A stretch of DNA of 64,000 nt from Rubripirellula sp. Its GTDB lineage: Bacteria > Planctomycetota > Planctomycetia > Pirellulales > Pirellulaceae. The notes below the pieces were generated by a model. The model made no database searches. It saw only the letters and a program-made list of their open reading frames with translations, and had not been told where the DNA came from. Shown here piece by piece: positions 28,752-37,245 of this stretch (its first letter is position 1; each line of letters starts with the position of its first letter). The DNA lies in contig JAAXJB010000047.1 of assembly GCA_012270065.1 (NCBI GenBank), forward strand, positions 129,346 through 193,345. Direction: 5' to 3'. Both the position numbers and the translations under genes were made by a program.

Positions 28752-29429
28752 CTAAGGCAGGTTTTTCTTGATGAGCGAGGCAACCTGGCTCGCCAGTTTA
28801 TCGGAGCCCTCTGCGGTGTAGTGAACGTTAGCAGGACGTGTTGGTACGTTCCTGGTAGACAATTGCCAAAGTGGGTTGATTTGGATCCCCTCATGTTTTT
28901 TCATCACTTTGGCAGCGATCTCATTGTATTTCCTGCTATCGCCAACGACTCTGCCTTTTGCACCTTCTGGAACAGGTGTTGTTTCACACCAAATTAAAAC
29001 GGCACCAGTCTTTTTCAATCGCTCTACAATCTTTGCCAAATTCGCTTCGTATTCGACGGGAGGCACTTGTTGATGTGATTTGGAATCCTTGGGATCGGCC
29101 AGATTTTCGTTGTTGGGGCCCATGTACTTGAGGTCATGCAACCCGTGGTTGAAATGGATCACACTCCATTTGCGATCTCCCAGCCATTTATCAAGCTCGG
29201 ATACACCTTTGGTTGTTGGTCCACAGTTGGTGTTGGGTCGAAAGACATTCGCAACACCTGACAGTTTTTTTCGTACGGGTCTGGTGTAGCCGATGGATAT
29301 CGAGTCACCAATCAAAAGAACGTTTGGTAATTTCGGATTGATCTCTTCCGGTTGAGCCGGAAGTTTTTGGGCAAACAGATTTGAATAAAACGAAGCCGTG
29401 ACGACGATGCACAACGCGAGGCGAAGCAT
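28752..29429 (-). CDS. Secreted SGNH/GDSL hydrolase-like protein
   Basis: About 225 residues from ATG 29429, which begins the signal peptide MLRLALCIVVTASFYSNLFA. Block I is VLLIGDSISIGY with the catalytic Ser. FRPNTNCGPTTKG and FNHGLHDLKYMG supply the oxyanion-hole residues, and NVHYTAEGSDKLA holds the His of the catalytic pair. Members are esterases or acetylhydrolases acting on carbohydrate esters. The Asp usually three residues before the His is replaced by Asn (NVHY), so the catalytic pair may be incomplete. It is monocistronic. Confidence 0.85.
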   Translation of the reverse strand: MLRLALCIVVTASFYSNLFAQKLPAQPEEINPKLPNVLLIGDSISIGYTRPVRKKLSGVANVFRPNTNCGPTTKGVSELDKWLGDRKWSVIHFNHGLHDLKYMGPNNENLADPKDSKSHQQVPPVEYEANLAKIVERLKKTGAVLIWCETTPVPEGAKGRVVGDSRKYNEIAAKVMKKHEGIQINPLWQLSTRNVPTRPANVHYTAEGSDKLASQVASLIKKNLP

Positions 29430-29465
29430 GATGGGATTCCTGTTGAGCTGGGGTTTGATCCTCAA

Positions 29466-30022
29466 AATATAGTAGAAAGCCGTTCTTCATGCGGCGAGTG
29501 GTTGGGATTTCCATCAGCCGGTTTCAGTTCCTGTTGTCGATACCGTTTTTTCGTGACTTGGATTTACGTATCGTTTTTCGATGGAAGAATCAGGACAGAA
29601 CCGGACTGAGAGGGCCATTTTACGCGTTAGCACAGGTTTAGTCGGAAGTTTTTTTCGGTCCTCAAGAAACGTAGAAACAGTCGAGGTCTGTAGCCATCCC
29701 TCTGAATTCTGAGAAGCGGTTGAGTGCTTTTTCCGGGTATCATAGGGATGCCAAGTGCCGGACTTTCCGCCGTATCCGGATTGCCAGTCGGCTTCGGGCT
29801 TGATTCTGGCTGCTGTACATTGCCCGACACCTTGTTGGCCGATGACCGAGATCAAAACCCGATGACCGAGATCAAAACCAGGTGCAACACAAATTCTGGT
29901 AGGGGCATCGCGATAAACGCGGTCCAATGGTTGAATGAGCGTGTTGCTCGCCCGAGGCGTCATGATTCAAGCCAACGGCCGATGACAACCCAGCGAGTAT
30001 GACCCGAGTCAAGGCAGAGAGA
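29466..30022. other. Intergenic stretch with perfect 20-bp tandem duplication
   Basis: No supported gene in about 550 bases; the several frames of 60-150 codons here have no protein-like pattern. A perfect tandem duplication (cgatgaccgagatcaaaacc) lies at 29840-29859 and 29860-29879, about 145 bases before the flavoprotein start. Confidence 0.6.
29840..29879. repeat. Perfect 20-bp tandem duplication
   Basis: Two identical adjacent copies of cgatgaccgagatcaaaacc, in the leader or promoter region of the phytoene-desaturase-like gene. Confidence 0.9.
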
Positions 30023-31666
30023 ATGACAGTTTCGAATTCAGAAAAAAAGAAGCATGATTGCATCATCATTGGCGGGGGGCATAACGGTCTGATAGCTGCT
30101 GCCTATTTGGCGAAACGCGGAAAAAGTGTCTGCGTGCTGGAACGTCGTCCCATGTTGGGTGGGTGCAGTGTGACGGAGGAATTATGGCCCGGCTACAAAG
30201 TTTCGACAGCCTCGTATGTGGTAAGCCTCCTGCTGCCTGAGATCATTTCGGACCTGAAGCTCAAGCAGAACGGTCTGAAGATTCTGCCCCGTGTTCCATC
30301 ATCGTTCACGCCCATGCGGGATGGTCGGCACTTGATGCTGGGTGCAGACAAACAGGAGAATTATTCTCAAATTGCAGGATTCAGCAAGAAAGACGCAGAC
30401 TCTTTCGCCCGTTATGAACAGGTGCTCGAACAGGTTGCCATGCACTTGGAACCTGTACTCAATCAGGCGGCCCCTGATCTGTTGCCGTTGCCTTCAAGTT
30501 GGCGCCGCATCGGTTTGGGGAAGAAACTCAGGGATTTGAGAAAAGGCTGGGCGCTTCGCAAGGCATTGGCTTCGATGGAAGAGACAATCCCCGAGGGGCT
30601 TGAGTTGTTGACTGCTGCCGCAAGGCCAGTGTTGGAACGCTGGTTTGAAACAGAGGTTCTGAAAACAACGCTTGCTACAGATGCGGTAATTGGCGCCTTT
30701 GCCTCAATATCGCAACCTGGAACAGCCTATGTACTGTTGCATCATGTGATGGGCACGGCAGGCGGTGCTCGAGGTGTTTGGGGTTACGTCGAGGGCGGAA
30801 TGGGAGCTCTCTCAGAATCGATTGCCAGCGTTTGCCATCAACTCGGCGTCACGATTAAGACGGAGTGTGAAGTAGAGCAGATTCTTGTTGAAAAGAATAA
30901 AACGAAAGGAGTTTTGTTGCGTGATGGGAGTGAATTGGAAGCTTCAGTCGTGGCTTCCAGTGTGGATGCCAACCTTACATTCAATCACTTCCTCGAAGAG
31001 GGCATGTTGCCGTCACCATTCCGTGCGGCAGTCAACCGGATTGATTACAGTTCAGCAACCGCCAAAATCAATCTTGCTCTATCTGAGTTGCCGAACTTCC
31101 GCTGCCTGCCTTCAACCGGCATTGCTCCACAACACAACGGAACCATTCATATTGGTGAAACACTGGAGGAGGTTGAGAGGGCTTATGATGACGCCAAATA
31201 CGGAGAGCCGAGCAAAAACCCAATTGTTGAAATTACGATTCCGACCAGCGTTGACCGAACGATCGCGCCGGAAGGGAAACACATCATGAGCATGTTTGTC
31301 CAATACGCGCCTTATCAGTTGAAAGAAGGGCTGGTCTGGGATGACATCAAAGAGCAGTTTGCCGATCGTTGTGTTGAGCGAGTTGCTGAATACGCACCCA
31401 ACATCACAGAAGCGATTGAGCATCGCCAGGTACTCAGTCCAGTCGATCTTGAACGCACTTATGGTTTGACTGGGGGTAACATTTTTCAAGGCGCCATGAA
31501 TCTCAATCAGTTGCACATGATGAGACCTGTTCCTGGATGGGCGGACCATCGGACCCCGATTCGTGGTTTGTATCTTTGTGGTGCTGCCAGCCATCCTGGT
31601 GGAGGAGTCATGGGTGCTTGCGGAATGAATGCAGCTCATGAGATCCTTCGTGATCGGATCATTTGA
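30023..31666 (+). CDS. FAD-dependent oxidoreductase, phytoene desaturase / PYROXD2-like
   Basis: About 547 residues from ATG 30023, preceded by AAGGCAGAGAG; ATG 29999 is in frame but lacks such a site. The N-terminal dinucleotide fold is CIIIGGGHNGLIAAAYLAKRG, then VLERRPMLGGCSVTEE. The C-terminal FAD signature is IRGLYLCGAASHPGGGVMGACGMNAA. This matches the carotenoid-desaturase-like branch that includes PYROXD2. There is no signal peptide. No phytoene synthase or other carotenoid gene is nearby, so the substrate is not known. It is convergent with the Rieske oxygenase gene. Confidence 0.9.
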   Translation: MTVSNSEKKKHDCIIIGGGHNGLIAAAYLAKRGKSVCVLERRPMLGGCSVTEELWPGYKVSTASYVVSLLLPEIISDLKLKQNGLKILPRVPSSFTPMRDGRHLMLGADKQENYSQIAGFSKKDADSFARYEQVLEQVAMHLEPVLNQAAPDLLPLPSSWRRIGLGKKLRDLRKGWALRKALASMEETIPEGLELLTAAARPVLERWFETEVLKTTLATDAVIGAFASISQPGTAYVLLHHVMGTAGGARGVWGYVEGGMGALSESIASVCHQLGVTIKTECEVEQILVEKNKTKGVLLRDGSELEASVVASSVDANLTFNHFLEEGMLPSPFRAAVNRIDYSSATAKINLALSELPNFRCLPSTGIAPQHNGTIHIGETLEEVERAYDDAKYGEPSKNPIVEITIPTSVDRTIAPEGKHIMSMFVQYAPYQLKEGLVWDDIKEQFADRCVERVAEYAPNITEAIEHRQVLSPVDLERTYGLTGGNIFQGAMNLNQLHMMRPVPGWADHRTPIRGLYLCGAASHPGGGVMGACGMNAAHEILRDRII

Positions 31667-31694
31667 TCCTCGATCCCCGCACTCTGTCCCTGAT

Positions 31695-32813
31695 TCAATC
31701 GTCTTTCATCGTCGACAGGTAATGTTGATCAAAGGCAACCAGCATGCTTTCCAGGCCAGAATAAGGGCCAGGCCGGTACGCCCGGGATTGAACACCCAGT
31801 TGTGTAAGTTCACAGATCTCCCAGTCCTGTCGGTTGGTGAGATCCCAGAATTCGACGGCTGAACTTGCATCAAAGTTGGTCTGCTGAAGTGTGTCTGCGG
31901 GAAATAACCAGTTGCATACAATTCGAGTCGATTCGCTGTTCACTCTTTCGATGCGATGAGTGAGTACATAGTCGGGGTGGGGGCTGATGAAAAGTGACGG
32001 AAATAACGTGTAGAAATAAACACGACGCAGATCAGTTTCAGAGAGTTGTGCAAGCGGTTGACCACATCGTTTTCCGTCCGCGGTGATGCTCTCATGATCC
32101 TCAGCGAGGATCATTGGGCCACCCAGAAAGTGACCTTGTTGGAAATCATTGGAAGCTGTTTCAACTGATGTAATCGGACGCAATTGCGGGTGCACCAGTG
32201 AGCAGTGATAGCACTCACTGTAATTCTGAAAGATGATTTTCCAGTTCGCTGCGACGTCGTAAATGATCTCATGTGCACTGACGAGTCGGTCAAGCTCCCA
32301 CGGGTCAAAGCGATGGAGAATGTCCCGGAAATCATTTTTGAAATCTTCAGCAGGCCGTTGTTGATTGATCAGGATAAACCCCTGCCAGACAACGCATGCA
32401 ATGGCTTGCAGTGAATGATCACTCGTGCAGAATCCCGGCGTTCCCATCATGTTCGGTGCAGATTTGAGTTTGCCTTCCATGTCATAGCCCCATGCGTGGT
32501 ATGGGCATTGGATCCGGCTCTTCAGGTGGCCACACTTTTCATGTTGCAGTCTGGTGCCACGGTGTCTGCAGACGTTGTAGAAGCAGTTGATCTGCCCCGA
32601 TTCACTTCGGATGATCAGAAAACTTTCGCCGTCCAGTTCATGGAGAAAAAAATCACCGGGTTCTGGAATATCCGATGCTCTACCCGTGCAGATCCAGCCT
32701 GGCAGGAATATCCGACTGGTTTCCTGGTCATATACGGTTGGTGATGTGAAATACTCGCCCGGTAACGTACGGGCTCCCATCGCGGTTCGGGGCATGGCTA
32801 CTGGTTCCGTCAT
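31695..32813 (-). CDS. Rieske-type aromatic ring-hydroxylating oxygenase alpha subunit
   Basis: 372 residues. The Rieske 2Fe-2S site is Cys82-x-His84 (VCRHRGTRL) and Cys103-x2-His106 (IQCPYHAWGYD). The mononuclear-iron region follows in NYSECYHCSLVHPQL, with two His as ligands. These enzymes add oxygen to aromatic or quaternary-amine substrates using an electron-transfer partner; no reductase or beta subunit is adjacent. The single-subunit form and the YHC..VHP motif resemble choline/carnitine-type oxygenases, but this is not decisive. It lies 143 bases downstream of lepA on the same strand. Confidence 0.92.
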   Translation of the reverse strand: MTEPVAMPRTAMGARTLPGEYFTSPTVYDQETSRIFLPGWICTGRASDIPEPGDFFLHELDGESFLIIRSESGQINCFYNVCRHRGTRLQHEKCGHLKSRIQCPYHAWGYDMEGKLKSAPNMMGTPGFCTSDHSLQAIACVVWQGFILINQQRPAEDFKNDFRDILHRFDPWELDRLVSAHEIIYDVAANWKIIFQNYSECYHCSLVHPQLRPITSVETASNDFQQGHFLGGPMILAEDHESITADGKRCGQPLAQLSETDLRRVYFYTLFPSLFISPHPDYVLTHRIERVNSESTRIVCNWLFPADTLQQTNFDASSAVEFWDLTNRQDWEICELTQLGVQSRAYRPGPYSGLESMLVAFDQHYLSTMKDD

Positions 32814-32844
32814 GAACTGTTAGGTGAGCCGGTGTATTTTTGTT

Positions 32845-32896
32845 GCTTCGTGGGCACTACATCGTGTGCCTGCGAAGCATCGCGTGCCTACGAAGC
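32845..32896. repeat. 18-bp tandem repeat plus matching inverted arm
   Basis: Direct copies at 32860-32877 and 32878-32895 share 16 of 18 bases. An upstream segment gcttcgtgggcac (32845-32857) is the near reverse complement of gtgcctgcgaagc (32866-32878) and of gtgcctacgaagc (32884-32896). The element can therefore fold as a hairpin with either copy. It lies between lepA and the Rieske gene. Confidence 0.75.
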
Positions 32897-32956
32897 AAGG
32901 TGTCTTGGAATACAACGCGGATGGTCATGTCTGAGTCCATGTTTGTCTCAGAGTTG

Positions 32957-34753
32957 TCAGTCTTTGTCAGCGCGTAGCACCGATACAAACGCCTTCTGTG
33001 GAATGTTGACGCTTCCGAACTGCTTCATCTTCGCCTTGCCTTTTTTCTGTTTTTCCAGCAATTTCTTCTTTCGTGTTACGTCCCCACCATAAAGTTTGGC
33101 GGTAACGTCCTTGCGGTAGGGTTGGATCGTGGCGCGGGCAATGATCGTTCCTCCAATTGCTCCCTGTATCGGAATTTTGAATTGATGTCGCGGTATTGCC
33201 TCCGCCAACTGCTCGCAGTAGTGCAGGGCACGCGCCCGCGCCTTATCACGGTGCACGAGATAAGCCAGGGCATCAATGGGTTCTTTGTTAACCAGAATGT
33301 CCACTTTGACGACATCCGTTGGCCTGTATTCAATTGGCTCATAGTCAAAGGAACCGTACCCGCGTGTGATCATTTTCAGTTTGCCATAGAAGTCAAACAA
33401 GACTTCGCCGAGTGGCATTTCGCTGGTCACTTCGACTCTACCAGCGGATAAGTAGTTCATGGTTTGAGTTTCGGAGCGATGTTCGCGACAGAGTTCCATG
33501 ACCGGTCCGACGTACTCCTCCGGGGTCAGGATCGATGCTTTGATATAGGGCTCGGTGGCCGAGTCGATGTTGGTGGGATCAGGCCAGTAACTGGGATTAT
33601 CAACTTCGATCATTGTGCCGTCCTTCAGATTCAGCTTGTACTTGACCGAGGGAGCGGAGATGACCAGACCAATGTCAAATTCACGTTGCAAACGCTCCTG
33701 GATGACATCCAGATGGAGCAACCCAAGGAACCCACAACGGAATCCAAAGCCAAGTGCAGCTGAGCTGTCTTTTTCATAAGTCAATGCTGCGTCATTAATC
33801 GCCAGCTTATCGAGCGCTTTGGTCAAATCCTGGTACTCATCGGTACTCATCGGATAGACTGATGAAAAGACGACTTGGCGTGCTTCCTGATAGCCGGGGA
33901 TCGGTTCATCCGCTTGCCGATCCAGTGCAGTAATCGTATCTCCGATTTCGATGTCCTGAACACTCTTGACTCCGGCCACGATATATCCGACCTCACCAGC
34001 ACACAGTTGGTCCTTCGGGTTGAGCTTGAATTGGTTGTAGCCAAGTTCGTCTACCTTGTAGTCACGACCAGAGTGCATGAAGTGAATGGCCTGACGTGAT
34101 TTCAGTGTTCCTTGCATTATCCGGCATTGCAGGATCACACCGCGATACTTGTCAAAATGTGCATCAAAAACCAGTGCTTTCAAAGGAGCATCAGGGTCAC
34201 CTGTCGGACAGGGCAAGTGGTTGACAATGCCCTCGAGAACATCTTCGATACCTTGACCAGTCTTGGCGGAAACCGGAATCGCTTCAAATGGATCCAAGCC
34301 GAGATCCGCGTCAATTTCTTCGCGCACCCGATCAACGTCAGCCGCTGGCAGATCAATCTTGTTGATGATTGCGATGAGTTGCAGATCATATTCCAATGCC
34401 AGATAAAGATTCGCAACCGTTTGTGCTTCAACACCCTGCGATGCATCCACAACGATCAATGCACCCTCGCACGCCATCAAAGAACGCCGCACTTCATGGG
34501 AAAAATCGACGTGACCGGGAGTGTCAATCAGGTTCAGCAGATATTCTTCTCCATCTTTTGCTGTGTAGGAAAGCGACACGGTATTACTTTTGATCGTGAT
34601 CCCGCGTTCTCGCTCAATGTCCATTGAATCCAGAATCTGATCCTGAAAATCTCTTTGCGTGATGCCTCCGCACGCCTGAATCAGCCGGTCAGCCAAGGTT
34701 GACTTGCCGTGGTCAATGTGCGCGATAATGCAAAAGTTCCGAATGTGCTTCAT
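32957..34753 (-). CDS. lepA: Elongation factor 4 (LepA)
   Basis: 598 residues, the usual length. Ribosome-associated GTPase affecting translocation and ribosome assembly. The GTPase motifs are G1 IAHIDHGKSTLADRL, the G2 region DIERERGITIKSNTV, G3 DTPGHVDFSHEV and G4 INKIDLPAAD. The LepA-specific C-terminal domain is recognisable in PYRKDVTAKLYGGDVTRKKK and KKGKAKMKQFG. ATG 34753 is the only sensible start (MKHIRNFCIIAHIDHG). Confidence 0.98.
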   Translation of the reverse strand: MKHIRNFCIIAHIDHGKSTLADRLIQACGGITQRDFQDQILDSMDIERERGITIKSNTVSLSYTAKDGEEYLLNLIDTPGHVDFSHEVRRSLMACEGALIVVDASQGVEAQTVANLYLALEYDLQLIAIINKIDLPAADVDRVREEIDADLGLDPFEAIPVSAKTGQGIEDVLEGIVNHLPCPTGDPDAPLKALVFDAHFDKYRGVILQCRIMQGTLKSRQAIHFMHSGRDYKVDELGYNQFKLNPKDQLCAGEVGYIVAGVKSVQDIEIGDTITALDRQADEPIPGYQEARQVVFSSVYPMSTDEYQDLTKALDKLAINDAALTYEKDSSAALGFGFRCGFLGLLHLDVIQERLQREFDIGLVISAPSVKYKLNLKDGTMIEVDNPSYWPDPTNIDSATEPYIKASILTPEEYVGPVMELCREHRSETQTMNYLSAGRVEVTSEMPLGEVLFDFYGKLKMITRGYGSFDYEPIEYRPTDVVKVDILVNKEPIDALAYLVHRDKARARALHYCEQLAEAIPRHQFKIPIQGAIGGTIIARATIQPYRKDVTAKLYGGDVTRKKKLLEKQKKGKAKMKQFGSVNIPQKAFVSVLRADKD

Positions 34754-34875
34754 CCGTTGGATCCGAAATTATGAATTGGCCAGTGAGTGCGCGCTAGTGA
34801 AGTGTGCCCCGGTTGGCATCGTAATGAATTGGCTCGTTTGCGATAAGGGAATCGATCTTTGCCGAATTGTGTCTG

Positions 34876-34913
34876 GTATCATCTGATACAGCGAAAGAAA
34901 GTCACTGAGTGAC
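34876..34913. promoter_or_regulatory. Two short palindromes upstream of lepA
   Basis: gtatcatctgatac (34876-34889) has perfect 6-base arms, and gtcactgagtgac (34901-34913) is a perfect 13-base palindrome around one base. Both lie 120-160 bases upstream of the lepA start. They could be operators or fold as a pair of hairpins. Confidence 0.3.
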
Positions 34914-35020
34914 TAACTCCCGTGCCTTTCTGGCGTTTGAAAAGGAATTTCCGGACAGCCGATCTCGTGCGTTCGTCTGGATCAATCGGTAGGGCAGGGA
35001 TGGATGACGCTGACGATCGG

Positions 35021-36697
35021 CTACTGTTTCTTTTTACCTGCGGATTCCAATTCTGCTTCTCTTCTTTTCAGAAAAGCTCGCGAAAGACGTATCGCTTTTT
35101 TCTGTGCTTCGAGGTCATAGTCCCAGAATTCCTGAACGACTTTTTCACACTCAGGATAGTGTGATCCATCGTCCCCGATTTTCAGTCTTAAGCTTGCAAG
35201 CTGGGACTTCAGATGATCGCGTACAACGGCGTAGTCAGCGTGGTCATAGACATTATTCAGCTCCTGAGGGTCTTCAGTCAGATCGTAGAGTTCCCAGGCT
35301 GGGGGCGTAAGCAATTTCCCGTCGTAATTGCAGCCATAAAAGTAAATCAGTTTGTGGGTTTTGGTGCGAATGGCCATCTCACCCGGATTGTCGTGGTGTG
35401 CCATGTGCATCCAGTAACGGTAGTAGGTCGCCTTTTTCCAGTCCGCGGGCTCATCGCCACTTTCGCAAATCTGCCGGAAAGAGCGACCTTGCATGTCGTC
35501 CGGGATCTTGATTCCTGCATAATCGAGCATCAATGCTGGGTAGTCGACGTTTTCGATGATCGCATTACTGCGGATACCACCGGCAATTGTTTTGGGGTAT
35601 CGAACAATGAAAGGCATCCGCGCGGATTCATCATATGCCCAACGCTTATCCTGATAATCTTTTTCGCCCAGCCAAAAACCCTGATCACCGGTATAGATGA
35701 TCAGCGTATTGTCATAGAGACCCTCGGATTTCAAATAGTCCATCAGCCGTTTCATGTTGTCGTCGACACCTTTGACGCAACGTAGGTATTTTTTCAAATA
35801 GGCTTGATACGCGAGTCGCTTGACCTGTTCGTTTGACAGGTTGGGGTCCTGGTAATCCCACTTGAATTCATCTGGAAACTTGACAGGAAGATCAGCAGCG
35901 TAGGAACGTCGCGGATTTCGGCGCCCAATGGATGTTCCAATGTGTGGTACCAGTTCGTCTTTGTACCCGCGTGTTGCCAGAGATCCCCATGTATCAGGCT
36001 TATGCCATAGTGAATCAGGTTCTGGGATTTCAACATCAGCAAGATAGCTGTCATATCGTGGATGGCTTTCAAAGTAGTCGTGGGGTGCCTTGAAGTGGTG
36101 ACAGACAAAAAATGGCCGGTTTGAATCACGGTGGTTCTTGAACCAGTCAAGTGTGGCATCCGTGATCACGTCGGACGAATGGGAACCTGGATACTTGACG
36201 ACATTCTTAGGCCATTTTTTGTCACCCTGAACCCGGAACTCTGTGTCGAAATACTTGCCTTGACCGGGCAGGACCTTGTAATAATCGAAGTTTGGTTCGG
36301 TTTTGAGATGCCATTTTCCAATCATGGCCGTCTGATAACCACCCGAACGCATCAATTTTGGCAATGTTTGTCTTTCGCCTTCAATTCTGCCGCCGAGATC
36401 AAAGACACCATTGATGTGGTTGTACTGCCCAGTGATGATACAAGCTCGCGACGGAGTGCAGATTGCATTGGTGCAGAATGCATTATCGAAGCAAATCCCT
36501 TCTGCGGCGATTTGATCGATGTTTGGGGTGGGATTGAGATCTTTCAAGAGTGTGGCGTATGCACCGACCGCTTGCGCGGTATGGTCATCGGACATGATGA
36601 ACAGAATATTGGGTCGCTCATCAGCCATGCTACGCAGGCAACTCAGCACACTCAGGGACAGTGCGAATACAACCTGCAGGATGGGGATCATTCTCAT
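35021..36697 (-). CDS. Secreted sulfatase
   Basis: 558 residues from ATG 36697. The signal peptide is MRMIPILQVVFALSLSVL, with cleavage near MAD. Metal ligands are in PNILFIMSDDHTAQAVGAY. Cys80 in TNAICTPSRACIITGQYNH is the formylglycine site (C-x-P-S-R). YTGDQGFWLGEKDYQDKRW adds the second metal site. It differs clearly from the other sulfatase in this window, so the two probably act on different sulfate esters. It is followed on the same strand by lepA. Confidence 0.94.
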   Translation of the reverse strand: MRMIPILQVVFALSLSVLSCLRSMADERPNILFIMSDDHTAQAVGAYATLLKDLNPTPNIDQIAAEGICFDNAFCTNAICTPSRACIITGQYNHINGVFDLGGRIEGERQTLPKLMRSGGYQTAMIGKWHLKTEPNFDYYKVLPGQGKYFDTEFRVQGDKKWPKNVVKYPGSHSSDVITDATLDWFKNHRDSNRPFFVCHHFKAPHDYFESHPRYDSYLADVEIPEPDSLWHKPDTWGSLATRGYKDELVPHIGTSIGRRNPRRSYAADLPVKFPDEFKWDYQDPNLSNEQVKRLAYQAYLKKYLRCVKGVDDNMKRLMDYLKSEGLYDNTLIIYTGDQGFWLGEKDYQDKRWAYDESARMPFIVRYPKTIAGGIRSNAIIENVDYPALMLDYAGIKIPDDMQGRSFRQICESGDEPADWKKATYYRYWMHMAHHDNPGEMAIRTKTHKLIYFYGCNYDGKLLTPPAWELYDLTEDPQELNNVYDHADYAVVRDHLKSQLASLRLKIGDDGSHYPECEKVVQEFWDYDLEAQKKAIRLSRAFLKRREAELESAGKKKQ

Positions 36698-36816
36698 ATG
36701 ACGTTGCTCACTCGTTGAGGTGGATCAATTGTTGGTGTGGCTTTGTTGATAAGACATTGACACCATTCTAGCCGCAATGACCGTGAAAAAGACCCAGTTT
36801 GGCCGCGTTGCCAAAT

Positions 36817-37185
36817 TTATGAAACTTCGATGCGATCTGGTCGTTTAAATCGCCCCAAGGGCGATGAAAGAACACGGAAGCCACGGATTTGAACACCTTC
36901 TGCTAAGAGGCGTTCCACTTGCAGACTCGGATTGCACGGTGGCACCTGTCCATCGGCATAGACAACTCTCCACCATGGCAGAGCATCACCGGATTTTGCC
37001 AGAACGGCACCAGCTGCGCGTGCGGCCTTGGGGTGACCGGCCTTAGCGGCCACATCGCCAAAGCTGACAATCTCACCCTTGGAAAGTGCCAGAACAGCGG
37101 TGGAGATGTCATTTTCGATCTTTGTGCCCGATCGGGAGCCTGTCGAGGATTTCGGCTGCATGCTTGTTGGTCGTGACTTTACCAT
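36817..37185 (-). CDS. atl: Alkyltransferase-like (ATL) DNA-damage recognition protein
   Basis: 122 residues from ATG 37185. It matches the MGMT DNA-binding domain: GEIVSFGDVAAKAGHPKAARAAGAVL (winged helix and arginine-finger region), then ALPWWRVVYADG. The acceptor motif PCHR of MGMT is PWWR here, so the alkyl-accepting Cys is replaced by Trp71, as in ATL proteins. These bind O6-alkylguanine without repairing it and steer it to nucleotide excision repair. The second Trp in place of His is less usual. The N-terminal 20 residues are low complexity. Confidence 0.85.
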   Translation of the reverse strand: MVKSRPTSMQPKSSTGSRSGTKIENDISTAVLALSKGEIVSFGDVAAKAGHPKAARAAGAVLAKSGDALPWWRVVYADGQVPPCNPSLQVERLLAEGVQIRGFRVLSSPLGRFKRPDRIEVS

Positions 37186-37245
37186 CACCTGTTGCGGGGT
37201 CGCGAATGAAACTGAAATTAATCGAGCCGGAAATCGGATGTCATT

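Noticed and set aside
29514-29963. 149-codon minus-strand frame
   Set aside because: No protein-like pattern and it contains the tandem duplication; probably chance.
33832-33853. Tandem ggtactcatc repeat
   Set aside because: Lies inside the lepA coding region and fits the normal protein sequence there; not counted with the intergenic repeats.
35213-35785. 190-codon plus-strand frame
   Set aside because: Antisense to the sulfatase gene, whose motifs are intact.
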